Assembly: GCA_947632025.1 (NCBI GenBank)
Contig: CANRNN010000002.1
Span: forward strand, 62,001-126,000
Reading direction: 5' to 3'
DNA: 64,000 bases
Origin: an uncultured Clostridia bacterium
Lineage (GTDB): Bacteria > Bacillota > Clostridia > Oscillospirales > Ruminococcaceae
Shown: positions 46,037-57,200 of the stretch, piece after piece
How the letters are laid out: every line of letters starts with the position of its first letter
How positions within the stretch are numbered: the first letter of the stretch is position 1
Position numbers and translations under genes: made by a program
The notes under the pieces: generated by a model
Databases searched by the model: none
What the model was told of the DNA's origin: nothing
What the model saw: the letters and a program-made list of their open reading frames with translations, nothing else

Positions 46037-48882
46037 CTGCGTCAAGGTACAGCTTGAAATTCAGAATAGCCGCGGCGGCGTCCGCGTGCGCCGTCCTGCT
46101 GGCGGGCTGCTCGGACAGGAACGGAGCGTTTTCAGCGGAACAAAGCGGCTCGTCGTCCGTTTATTCCGACAGCGATTCCGCAAACAGCGGCTCGGCTGAT
46201 AATACAAACAGCGGGAATGTAGGCGGAGAGAACAGCGGGGGCGCTATTTCGAGCGACGAGCCTTACACCGAATCCGAGGGCGAACATTCCATGATAATCC
46301 CGCCCGACGGAGAGAGCCTGCCGTCCGATAACGACACGAGCGGCTCTCAGAGTTCGTCCGGGAACGGCGGAAATAACAGTAACAGTAATGGTAACAGCTC
46401 TTCGGGACAAGGCGGCGTCACGCCTTCCAAACCTAGCGGCACGACCTCAAAGCCGAACGGCGGCGGGACGACCTCTACGGGAAATCAGACCGAGGGGACA
46501 AAGTCCACGGGCAAGTTCAACTACGGAGAGGCTCTGCAGAAGTCTATCCTGTTCTACGAGCTGCAGAGAAGCGGCGATATCGACGAGAAAACCATTCGCA
46601 CCAACTGGCGCGGCGACAGCGGCTTGAACGACGGCGCGGACGTGGTTCTTGACCTTACGGGAGGACTTTACGACGCGGGCGACAACGTGAAGTTCAACCT
46701 GCCGATGGCGTACACGGCGGCGATGCTGGCGTGGAGCGTCTACGAGGACAAGGACGCGTATCAGAAAAGCGGACAGCTTTCCTACGCTCTCGGAAATATC
46801 AAGTGGATATGCGACTACCTTATTAAATGTCACCCGTCGGCGGACGTGTACTACTATCAGGTCGGCGACGGAAACGCAGACCACGCGTGGTGGGGTCCTG
46901 CGGAAGTTATGCAGATGAACCGCCCCGCGTACAAAGTCGACAGAAACGCTCCGGGGTCGACTGTCGCGGGAGAAGCTGCGGCGGCGCTTGCGGCGTGCGC
47001 GGCGGTCTACAAGGATATCGACAAGGCGTATGCCGATAAATGTCTGACCCACGCGAAGCAGCTTTATAATTTCGCGGAAACCACAAAGTCCGACGCGGGG
47101 TATACTGCCGCGAACGGATTTTATAACTCGTGGAGCGGATTTTACGATGAATTAACCTGGGCGGCGGCATGGCTGTACATAGCGACCAAGGACAGCTCCT
47201 ATCTGAACAAGGCGAAACAGTACGAGCCGCAGTGCGGCGGCGACTACAAGTGGACAATGTGCTGGGACGACAAGTATACGGGCGCAGTGTGCCTGCTGGC
47301 GGAGCTTACGGGGGACGCGAAGTACAAACAGAAAATAGAGAAAAATCTCGACTGGTGGACGGGCAAGCACGGCGAATCGGTAACATATTCGCCGAAAGGC
47401 TTGGCGTGGCTGCAGCAGTGGGGATCGCTGAGATACGCGACAACGGCGGCGTTTATCGCGCTGTCTTGGGCGGAAAGCGGAAAATGCACTTCGTCGAGGG
47501 TTTCGGAGTATACGCAGTTTGCCGAAAGTCAGGTGGACTACGCTCTCGGAAGCACGGGACGGAGCTTTGTGGTGGGATTCGGCGTGAATCCTCCCGAACA
47601 CCCGCACCACAGAACCGCGCAGGGCTCTTGGGCGGACAATATGAACGAGCCGAATTATCACCGTCACACGCTTTACGGCGCGCTTGTCGGAGGTCCTGCG
47701 GACGCTTCGGACAACTACACCGATTCCGTGGGCGATTATACCGCGAACGAGGTCGCGTGCGACTATAACGCGGGATTTACGGGCGCGCTCGCGAAAATGT
47801 ACAATAAATACGGCGGGCAGACGCTTAAAAACTTCGGCGCGGTCGAAAAAGTCGGCGAGGAGATGTACGTCGAACACAGAATTAACGCGTCGGGGAACGA
47901 CTTCACGGAAATAAAGGCTGTCGTGTACAACAAGTCCGCGTGGCCCGCGAGAGTTGCCGAAAACCTTGAGCTTCGGTATTTCGTGGATCTTTCGGAGCTT
48001 TCCGACCCCGCAAGCCTGAAAGTTTCGCTGAATTACGCCGAGGGCGCGTCGTTCGGGGGACTGTACGAGTGGAACAAGTCGAAAAATCTCTACTACGTTT
48101 CCATTCGGTTCAACAGCAAGATTTACCCCGGCGGTCAGAGCGCGTATAAAAAGGAAGTTCAGTTCAGAATGAGCGCGGCGGGCTGGAATCCCGACAACGA
48201 CCCGTCTTATAAGGAAATAAAAGGCTCGAACGGCTCGGAGCTCGTGCGGGCGGCGTCCGTCGGGCTTTTCGAGAACAATACTCTCGTGTTCGGCACTCTG
48301 CCGGACGGAAAGTCGGCGGGGACGGTAACTCCTCCCGCGTCGTCAGGCAGCAAGAGCAGTCAGAGTACACAGTCCGCCCAAAGCGCACAGAATACTCAAA
48401 GCAGCACACAGAGCAGCCCGAATAATCCGACGGGAGCAAAGGACGGCTTGAAAGTTTCCCTCTCGCAGAATCAGACGAGCGGGCAGGGGAATTCCATTCA
48501 GTTCAACGTGGAAATATCAAACGGCACAGGCTCGGATATAAGCCTGTCGCAGCTTGAAATAGACTACTTCTTCACGAAAGACGGAAAGGACGCTCTGAAT
48601 TTCGCCTGCTATCACGCGGCTGTCCAGGGCGGCGCGTATGAGGCGGTGACGGATAAGGTCCGCGCGGAGTTTTCGGGAGTTTCGGGCAAAAACGCCGACA
48701 CGAAATGCGCCGTGAAATTCAGCGGCGGAACGCTTCCGGCGGGCTCGTCGCTTACCGTGCAGTGCAATATAAATCCCGCCGACTGGAGCAACTTTGACCT
48801 CGGAAACGATTATTCCGCAGGAAACGCCGACAACCTCTACATCACCAAAAACGGCTCTCCTCTTTTCGGCTCAAGACCGTAA
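46021..48882 (+). CDS. GH9 cellulase with CBM3 modules, lipoprotein
   Basis: A 953-residue endoglucanase. The signal peptide ends in the lipobox LLAGCS, so it is tethered to the membrane rather than released. A Ser/Gly/Asn linker (about 40-160) leads to the GH9 catalytic domain ([18 protein letters not shown] ... ): the catalytic Asp pair is in [12 protein letters not shown], a conserved His in [10 protein letters not shown] and the acid Glu in [14 protein letters not shown] fused CBM3c-like module follows ([19 protein letters not shown]), then a Ser/Gln/Thr linker and a C-terminal CBM3 ([27 protein letters not shown]). No dockerin is present. The start at 46021 has AAGGAGG. Confidence 0.93.
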   Translation: MFSVFSASRYSLKFRIAAAASACAVLLAGCSDRNGAFSAEQSGSSSVYSDSDSANSGSADNTNSGNVGGENSGGAISSDEPYTESEGEHSMIIPPDGESLPSDNDTSGSQSSSGNGGNNSNSNGNSSSGQGGVTPSKPSGTTSKPNGGGTTSTGNQTEGTKSTGKFNYGEALQKSILFYELQRSGDIDEKTIRTNWRGDSGLNDGADVVLDLTGGLYDAGDNVKFNLPMAYTAAMLAWSVYEDKDAYQKSGQLSYALGNIKWICDYLIKCHPSADVYYYQVGDGNADHAWWGPAEVMQMNRPAYKVDRNAPGSTVAGEAAAALAACAAVYKDIDKAYADKCLTHAKQLYNFAETTKSDAGYTAANGFYNSWSGFYDELTWAAAWLYIATKDSSYLNKAKQYEPQCGGDYKWTMCWDDKYTGAVCLLAELTGDAKYKQKIEKNLDWWTGKHGESVTYSPKGLAWLQQWGSLRYATTAAFIALSWAESGKCTSSRVSEYTQFAESQVDYALGSTGRSFVVGFGVNPPEHPHHRTAQGSWADNMNEPNYHRHTLYGALVGGPADASDNYTDSVGDYTANEVACDYNAGFTGALAKMYNKYGGQTLKNFGAVEKVGEEMYVEHRINASGNDFTEIKAVVYNKSAWPARVAENLELRYFVDLSELSDPASLKVSLNYAEGASFGGLYEWNKSKNLYYVSIRFNSKIYPGGQSAYKKEVQFRMSAAGWNPDNDPSYKEIKGSNGSELVRAASVGLFENNTLVFGTLPDGKSAGTVTPPASSGSKSSQSTQSAQSAQNTQSSTQSSPNNPTGAKDGLKVSLSQNQTSGQGNSIQFNVEISNGTGSDISLSQLEIDYFFTKDGKDALNFACYHAAVQGGAYEAVTDKVRAEFSGVSGKNADTKCAVKFSGGTLPAGSSLTVQCNINPADWSNFDLGNDYSAGNADNLYITKNGSPLFGSRP

Positions 48883-48967
48883 TTAGAGGTTAGCGGTTAG
48901 AAGTTAGAGGTTAGAAGTTAGAGGTTAGAAGTTAGAGGTTAGAGGTTAGAAGTTAGAGGTTAGAGTG
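48883..48967. repeat. Heptad array after the cellulase gene
   Basis: About eleven units alternating TAGAGGT and TAGAAGT (one TAGCGGT) start immediately after the TAA stop of the cellulase and end at the terminator hairpin. Confidence 0.85.
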
Positions 48968-48999
48968 TGGAAGCCCGCCCGATGGCGGGCTTCTTTGTG
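48968..48999 (+). terminator. Intrinsic terminator of the cellulase gene
   Basis: GAAGCCCGCC-CGAT-GGCGGGCTTC followed by TTTG. It is fused to the preceding heptad array. Confidence 0.75.
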
Positions 49000-49063
49000 C
49001 CGTTAAAATAACTAAAATAAATGCCGGTAGTTTGTGAAAAATCAATAAAATTCACAAAAATTA

Positions 49064-49093
49064 TTGACAAGAGAGTGTATAATATGATAAAAT
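49064..49093 (+). promoter_or_regulatory. Sigma-A promoter of the chemoreceptor gene
   Basis: TTGACA (49064-49069) and TAAAAT (49088-49093) are 18 bp apart, about 66 bp before the start codon. Confidence 0.7.
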
Positions 49094-49159
49094 AATAATA
49101 AGGGCGTATTGTCACCTTTTTCTATTTAAAACAGTGACAATGGAAATGAGGGGAAAAGT

Positions 49160-51082
49160 ATGAATTCAAGAATCGGAAGAAAGCTGCTGCTGGCAATAAT
49201 CATCTGTATCGTGCTGACAGTCGTCGCGGTGTCCGTCGCCACAATATCAAGAGCTTCGGCTCATAATGATAACCTTATGGGTATGCTGTCGGATACCGGT
49301 ATAAATATCCTTAAAACACGTCTGGATAACCATGTCCAGCGTATGGAGGATCTGCTGGAATATCTGGACGATTCGGGTACGGTCGAGCTTGATAACGATA
49401 CCATAAGCGAGGTATTTAAAAGCAAGAAGGAAACCGACGGCGATTTCGGCGGTCTGTGCAGGACCGACGGCAGATTCTACTGGAAAACCGATAATTACAA
49501 TATAAGCGATTTCGATTACATAAACCTCACGGCGGACGGCTTTTCGGGGATAGTCGTAGACCCTGAGGCAGGTCTTACCATTCAGTGCGCAAAGATGATA
49601 ATGCGCGGCGGCAAGCCCTTTGCGGCGGCTATCGTGGGTATGAACCTGTCGGACAGCTCGTGGCTCGACGAGATAAAGAGCGAAACCGATTCCGAGGTCA
49701 CTATATTCCAGGGCAATACGCGTTTCTCGACAACTGTCATAGGCGATAACGGTCAGCGCGCCGTCGGAACAACTATGGCGGCAAACGTCGAAAGAACCGT
49801 TATCGAAAACGGTCAGCCGTATACCGGAACAGCGGATATACTCGGTCAGAAGCACTATGTCCACTACGAGCCGCTGTACGATATAAACAACAGGATCGTC
49901 GGAGCGTATTTTTCGGGACTCTCTTCGGCGGAATCCGATAAGCTTATGATGTCGATGCTTATCACCAATATCGTCGTGGCGGTGGTCGTAGCGGGTATCT
50001 CCCTCGCAATAATGAGCTATATCGCAGTTCAGATGATAATCAAGCCCATAAAGGCAGCAGAGCGCCTTGCAAAGCGTATGAATCAAGGCACGCTCGCAAG
50101 AGAATATACCGACCTTAAACTCGGAAACGACGAGCTGGGCGATTTCGTCCGTATGCTCGAACATACTATGGCAAACCTCAACGCCTACGTCACCGATATA
50201 AAACAGGTGCTTTCCGAAATGGGAAAGGGCGACTTCACCGCACGTCCTATGGTTGAATATATCGGCGACTTCGCAGAAATAAAGGAATCCTTTACGGATA
50301 TCCGCGGGGCTCTCAAGGGCATAATCGGAAATATCAACCAGACGTCGCAGGACGTAATGCTCGGTTCAAGCAAGATAATGGACGGTTCGCAGATCCTCGC
50401 GGACGGTACGACAAAACAGGCGGCAGCTATAGAGCAGCTCTCCGCTTCCATTAACGAGGTGACTTCAAAAGTACATACCAGCGCCCAGAACGCTTCCGAA
50501 GCAGGCAAGGTTTCCGCAGAAACTTCGACCAAGATTCGTCTGCAGAACGGCGAAGTCGACAATATGCTGGAGGCTATGAGCGAAATAAAGGAAAAATCCG
50601 ACCAGATCCAGAATATTATACAGGCTATCGACGATATCGCGTTCCAGACAAATATACTCGCGCTTAACGCCGCTATCGAAGCAGCTGCAGCGGGAGCTTC
50701 CGGAAAGGGCTTCGCAGTAGTAGCCGACGAGGTAAAGAACCTCGCCGCAAAATCGGCAGAATCCGCGCGCCAGACCGGCGAGCTTATCCACGCAACTATA
50801 GAATCTGTCGAAAAGGGTACGGAAATCGCTCAGTCCACCGCCGAAACCATGAAGCAGGTAATAGAGCTTTCCGACCTTACGAACCACTACATCAACGATA
50901 TCTCCAATTCCTCCGCAGAACAGGAAGAATCCATCGAACAGATAAAGGTGGGCATAGAGCAAATTTCCGAGGTCGTTCAGCAGAACTCCATAAACGCACA
51001 GCAGACCGCAGAAGCCTGCTCGAACCTATCCGACCAGTCCACCACACTTAAACAGCAGATAGATAAACTTAAAGTTGTGTGA
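49160..51082 (+). CDS. Methyl-accepting chemotaxis protein
   Basis: A 640-residue chemoreceptor. A membrane helix (about 8-29) precedes an extracellular Cache-like sensor (about 30-262). The second helix (about 264-292) and a HAMP domain ([21 protein letters not shown], about 292-345) lead to the long signalling coiled coil. The hairpin tip reads [40 protein letters not shown], with AAAAGASG in place of the usual AARAGEQG. It should pass ligand signals to CheA. It has its own promoter and terminator and lies before the giant c-di-GMP protein. Confidence 0.93.
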   Translation: MNSRIGRKLLLAIIICIVLTVVAVSVATISRASAHNDNLMGMLSDTGINILKTRLDNHVQRMEDLLEYLDDSGTVELDNDTISEVFKSKKETDGDFGGLCRTDGRFYWKTDNYNISDFDYINLTADGFSGIVVDPEAGLTIQCAKMIMRGGKPFAAAIVGMNLSDSSWLDEIKSETDSEVTIFQGNTRFSTTVIGDNGQRAVGTTMAANVERTVIENGQPYTGTADILGQKHYVHYEPLYDINNRIVGAYFSGLSSAESDKLMMSMLITNIVVAVVVAGISLAIMSYIAVQMIIKPIKAAERLAKRMNQGTLAREYTDLKLGNDELGDFVRMLEHTMANLNAYVTDIKQVLSEMGKGDFTARPMVEYIGDFAEIKESFTDIRGALKGIIGNINQTSQDVMLGSSKIMDGSQILADGTTKQAAAIEQLSASINEVTSKVHTSAQNASEAGKVSAETSTKIRLQNGEVDNMLEAMSEIKEKSDQIQNIIQAIDDIAFQTNILALNAAIEAAAAGASGKGFAVVADEVKNLAAKSAESARQTGELIHATIESVEKGTEIAQSTAETMKQVIELSDLTNHYINDISNSSAEQEESIEQIKVGIEQISEVVQQNSINAQQTAEACSNLSDQSTTLKQQIDKLKVV

Positions 51083-51130
51083 CCCCTTTGCGTACATCAA
51101 AGCCGTTGCACAGGATAAATAATACCCCAT

Positions 51131-51158
51131 CCCCGTGGAAACACGGGGAACTTTTTTT
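51131..51158 (+). terminator. Intrinsic terminator of the chemoreceptor gene
   Basis: CCCCGTG-GAAA-CACGGGG is followed by AACTTTTTTT. Confidence 0.85.
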
Positions 51159-51209
51159 GAAAAAATATAAAAATTTAAGGAACAACAGGCAAAAGCAGGC
51201 GTAAGCTCC

Positions 51210-51238
51210 TTGACTTTTTTTGGGCAATATGGTAAAAT
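51210..51238 (+). promoter_or_regulatory. Sigma-A promoter of the giant signalling gene
   Basis: TTGACT (51210-51215) and TAAAAT (51233-51238) are 17 bp apart. Confidence 0.75.
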
Positions 51239-51274
51239 ATATTATGTATAAATATGTATTCCGCGGAGGTGCTT

Positions 51275-54200
51275 ATGGAAAAGAAAGTAACTGTTCTTAT
51301 CGTAGATGACCTTGACCTCAATGTCGAAATGCTGACGGATATACTGAAGGATAACTATAATATTTTGTCGGCAGGAAACGGGGAGGAGGCTCTCGGAATA
51401 TTAAAGGAAAAATCCGCAGATCTCGTTTTGCTGGATATAATTATGCCGAAAATGGACGGCTGCGAAACACTTAAGCGTATGAGAGAGGACGAGGAGCTTA
51501 AAAATATCCCCGTCGTCGCTGTCACGTCCGAGGGCGATCCGGAGCTGAGGGCAAAGGTGCTGGAGCTGGGCGCGGTCGACTACGTCCTTAGAGGAGAGGA
51601 CGCGGACGCGTTAAAACACCGTCTGGCAAGCGTCCTGAAACTAAGCGAGCTTAATAAGCTGCGCTCCGAAAACGAAAGTATGAAGAAAAAACTCCGCTCC
51701 GAAAAGCATCTGTCCGCGCTTATGGACAATATCCCCGGCGGAATCGGAATAATCAAGACCGACGGCGAAAACGCAGCCTGCACGTTCTATAATAAGGAGC
51801 TGCCGGAGCTTTTCGGAATGTCCCCGGAGGAATTCGATATGCAGTTCATCTCGGAGGAAAAACCGAAGTGGCTGTCCGAATTCGTCAGAAACGCGGGAGA
51901 ATCGGGCAATTTTACGCAGATATTCTGCCTTGGCGACGAAAATTCCGCCGACAATTGCCAGTGGATACGCCTGAGCGCGGGCGGTCTTGACGAGCGCGAC
52001 GGCAGACGCGAGCTGTACTGCGTGTTCCTCGATATAAACGCCGAAAAGATACAGGAGCTAAGAGCGGATAAAGCAAACAAAATGCTGCACACAAACGAAA
52101 ATCACCTCGAAGCCCTGCTGGATAACGCCCCCGGCGGCATCGCCTACGCAGAGCGCGGCAGCGACGGGAAAATGGAGCTTAAATTCGCGAGCCTAGGTCT
52201 TGCGGAAATGCTCGGCTATCCCGATTTCGACGCGTGCGTAAATTCCATAACCGAAAACCCTTGCGTGGGCGTTTCCGACGAGGACGTCGGCATAATAAAG
52301 GAAAAGATCGAACGTTCGTTAAAATCGGGAAAACATCTGAAATATTCGTTCGCGTGCCTTGGCAGGGACGGCTCGGAGCTGTGGCTGCATATGCGCGGTC
52401 AGACGGCTGTGACAGACGAGGGAAAAGTCTGCCTTTACGCGTTCGTCACCAACCTCACAAAGGAAAAGCAGATAGAGGAAGAACTGCGCACAGTCGCCTA
52501 CTTCGACCCGCTTACAAAGCTGTACAACCGCTCCGCCTTTATGAAGGAAGCGCAGGAGATACTCTACAATAATCCCAGAAGGGAATATTCAATTCTTAAG
52601 CTGAATATCGGCGGATTTAAGGTAATAAACGACGTTCTCGGAAGAGATGTGGGCGACAGACTTCTGAAAGCCGTGGCGGATTCGCTTAAAAATACCATCG
52701 GCGACAGCGGCATCTGCGCAAGACTTTTCGCGGATAATTTTATGGCGCTTATCCCGTATTCCGAGCGCTCCGTCCACCCGCAGACCATTCTCGACGCGGC
52801 AGTAAAGGCGACCGAACAGGTGGGCGATATATCCCACGAGGTGCAGTACTATGTCGGCGTGTACAGAGTGACCGACTTGTCCGTGTCCGTGGACAGTATG
52901 GCGGACAGGGCTTCTATCGCGTGCAGGTCGATAACAGGCAGCTTCCGCGAGCATATCGCGTACTACGACGATAAAATGCGCCGCCGTATGATAGAGGAAC
53001 AGGAACTTTGCGACGAGAGCCACCGCGCCCTCGTAAACGGCGAGTTTTACGTCTGCTATCAGCCGATATACGGCATAAAAGCGAAAAAATTCGTAAGCGC
53101 CGAGGCGCTCGTGCGCTGGAACCACCCGACAAAGGGTCAGATACTTCCGACAAAATTTATCCCGCTGTTCGAGAAAAACGGCTTTATAGCAGAGCTTGAC
53201 CTGTATGTTCTGGAGCAGGTGTGCATATACCAGAAAAAACGCAGCGATATGGGTCTGCCGCCGTTCCCGATTTCGGTAAACGTGTCGAGAATGTCGCTGT
53301 ATAACCCGAATCTTTTCGATATAATAAGCGAGCTTACAGACCGCTACGGCGTAGACCCGAAGTATTTCAGGATAGAAATAACCGAAACCGCCTACAACGA
53401 CAATCCCGCGCAGCTGCTGGATACCGTCGGCAGACTTCGCAGACGCTGCTTTCCGGTGCTTATGGACGATTTCGGAAGCGGCTATTCGTCGCTGAATACG
53501 CTTAAGGATATACCGATAGATATCCTGAAGCTGGATATGAAGTTTATGCAGAACTTCGAGAAGAACAACCGCGTGGGCACTATCGTCACGTCTATAGCGA
53601 GAATGTCAAAGTGGCTGAACGTGCCGCTGCTGGCGGAGGGCGTGGAAACACGGGAACAGTACGAGTTTCTCGCGTCGGTAGGGTGCGCTTACATACAGGG
53701 ATTCTATTTCTCAAGACCCGTGCCGGAGGGAGATTTCACGACGCTGGTCGCTCAGGAGGAGATAACGGGCTTCGGCGGGGAGATAGAAAGCTACGGTATG
53801 GGCGAGGAGGTAAACGAGCTTCTGGGAAGCAACAGCCTCGTTTCAAAATTCATAAGCTCCGTGTTCGGAGGACTGGGCATATACGAAATGGTCGGCGATA
53901 AGCTGGAGCTTATCCGCGCAAACGACGGATATATGCAGATAATGGGCTATACTCCCGATAATTTCAGCGAGGAAAATGAAAATACCGACATCTGGTCGAA
54001 AATGCCCGCAAAGGACGCGGAAATCTCTAAAAACGCCTGCATGGAAGCCCTGCGGACGGATAAGGCGGTAAGAGCAAGCGTCAGACGCTATGACCGCAGC
54101 GGCAGAGTGCTGCATCTGGACGGTATCCACCGCCGTCTGGGAGGTACGGACGAAAATCCCATATTCTGCATAGCGTTCAATAATATCACGGATAAGATAG

Positions 54201-57200
54201 AAAGCGACAGGATATTGGAGCGCTCCCGCGACAGAATAGAACAGGCTATGAGCACCACCGATTCCGTCATTCTGGATATAGATTTCAAGGGAAATGAGGA
54301 CGGCTCGGACAGCGTATACTGCGTGGGCGACCTTTCGGCTTACGGCTTTGAAATGGAAGATATGGCTGAGTATGTGAAAGGGGGAAGAATCTTCTCGAAC
54401 GTCACGCACCCCGACGATCTGGAGAGAGTAAGGGTGTTCCACGACGACCGTACGCGGGGCAAGATCTCCGAGGAGTTCAGACTGTTCAATAAGGTCACAA
54501 ATTCCTATAAGTGGTGGAGATTTACCGAAACGCGCTCTTTCGCGCCGGACGGGTCTATAGCAAGACTTGTCGGGATAGGTACGAATATAGATAACGAAAA
54601 GAGAGCGTCAATAGCCCTCGAAGAAGCTCACGGAAGAATAAACACCGCCATGAACGATTTCAGCGAGGGCATCCTCGTTATGGAAATGTATGACGACAAG
54701 AAGGCTTCCATACTCTACAGCAATTCCAGCTTCTGGAAGATAATCGGAAAGCCCCGCAGCGATAACCCCGACATTCTCGGATACATAAGAAGCGGAGTGG
54801 ACGGCAAGGACCTTGCGGATATAATATCAAAGTCGAAAAAAGGCGAGCCGCTGCATATCACCTACCATACTACAAAAAGCGACGGACGGGGAGCGTGGAT
54901 AGATCTTAAAACAGCCCCCTCCGGTACGGGACAGACCGAACGGACATATATGGTGATAGTGTCCGACGTGACCGAACAGGTCGAAAACCGCGCGAAGCTG
55001 GACGCTATCATGAAAAACTACAAGGGCGGTCTGGCGCTTGTGGTGCGGGAAAACGACAAATATACGGTCGATTACGCAAACGACAGGTTCTTCGAGATAC
55101 TGCGCGTAAAGCCTTCCGACGGAAAGCGACTTAGTTCTATGCTCAGCGCCGCAGTGTCGTCGGGCGCGGATACGGGAGATCTGCGCATACACGGAAACGG
55201 CGTGAACAGGATAATAAGAATACATCTCGAAAAAATATCCTCGCCCGACGGTTCGGAAAGCTTTGTCGTGACCGCAAACGACGTGACCCTCAAGCGCAGC
55301 GAGTCCAAAAACAGAATAACCGAGCGTATGGCATATGCGGCAGCGGGACTGTATGATGTGGTGTACGACATAAACCTCAAAAATCATACGGCAAAGCTGG
55401 TGCAGTCCAGAAAAAAACCGCTGCTTGCACAGCAGTCGGTGGTAATGCCTGTGGATTCCGTATTCAAGGAGTGGGAGGAAAAGTTTATCCACCCCGACGA
55501 TATCAGCATCGCAAGGGCATTGTATCACGTCCCGGTGCAGAGTCCCGATTTTACGGATTCCTACGCGGAATTCAGGATATCCGACGTCCCCAACGGCAGG
55601 GAATATCACACCTACGGCGCTGTTATAGTGCGTTCGGGTCAGGACAGATGCAGCCTGTTTATGCGCGACAATATGCGCGTGGACGATACTATCGTGTCAA
55701 GTCAGGTCGCCGACCTCGACAGGATATACAGAATGGTCGCCGAGCAGACCAAGACCACAGTCATAGAGTACGACCATGTGACTAACCGCGCCGTCTGCAC
55801 GCCGTCTATCGAAGAGTACTACGCCGCAAGGCTCTCCCGCGAGGAGCTGCTGGATCGCGAGGAGTTCAGAAAGGGTCTTGCGATACACCCCGACGACCGC
55901 GGGAATTTCGCCGATTTCGTCGAGAAAGTGTACTCCTCCGACGAGGCGCAGTCCATAGTCCTCAGAATGAAAATGGCAGACGACAGCTATAAATGGTGCC
56001 GCCTTACCGTTTCCCTCACGAGAAAAGGCAGCGCGATAACAAAGTCCCTCTGCACGATAAATCAGGTACACAACGAGGTCATCGCCCGCCGCAAAGCCGA
56101 GCAGACCGACGAGCTTTTAAGAAAAACCATACGCCATATCCCCGTCGGAGCAGGCATATTCCGCTTCGACGACGGCGCGGTCGTGCCCGTGTATCTAAGC
56201 GACAATATCTACGAGATGTACGGCGTAAAACGCGGCAGCTTAGACGAAGTGCCTGTGCTTTCAGCCGAGCGGCTGGAGCGCGAGGGAAAACTCGCTCCAA
56301 ACAGCGAGGGCGAATATATTCAGGACGCACTAAGAGCAGACGGTTCGAGATTCTGGTATAACGTCAGGTACCGCGTCTTTGAGGAACAGGGCGAGCTTAT
56401 GATCTACGCCGCCGTAATAGACGTTTCCGATAAGATACAAAACAGCCGCCATAAGGCAGTCGAGGAGCAGCTGTATCAGGTGCTTATCCAGGAAACCGGA
56501 ACGATAATCTTCAACTACGCCATAGAATCCGACGAGCTGAATTATTTAAGACATACCGTCGGCGAGAAAAATTCCATCACCACTATCAGGAATTTCATCG
56601 GGAACAGCGAGCCGTTCGAGGTGCTTTCCGAAAACGACAGGGCAAACTTCGTCACCTGCCTTAAAAAACTGTCCGACGACGAGGGCGTGGAGGAGCTTCC
56701 CGTAAAAATTGACGTGGACGGCTATCCAAGACGCTTTAAGGTGTTTATGAAGAGCGTCTGCGACAGCGAGAACGTCGTGTTTGAAATTATCGGAAAGATA
56801 GAGGACGTGGACGACGAAGTCGCCCGTCTGGAAAAAATACAGGCAAAGGCAATGTACGACTCCCTTTGCGTGAATATCTACAACAAGGCGACCACCGAGG
56901 AGCTTATCAGAGCGGAGCTTGAGCGCTCCACAGGCGGCGCGCTTATGATGATAGACGTGGACGATTTCAAGAGCATAAACGACCGTCTGGGTCATATGTT
57001 CGGGGACGAGTTCCTAAAAAAGTTCGCGACGACCGTAAAGAGCATTTTCCGCGACACGGATATAGTAGGAAGATACGGCGGGGACGAGTTTTTCGTTTTT
57101 ATGCCGCACGCAACAGGCGCTTTAGCCGAAAAAAAAGGAAAGCAGATATTGCAGCGCGTGTCGCAGATCTCCGTGCCGGAGCTCGGAACGGTCAAAAGCA

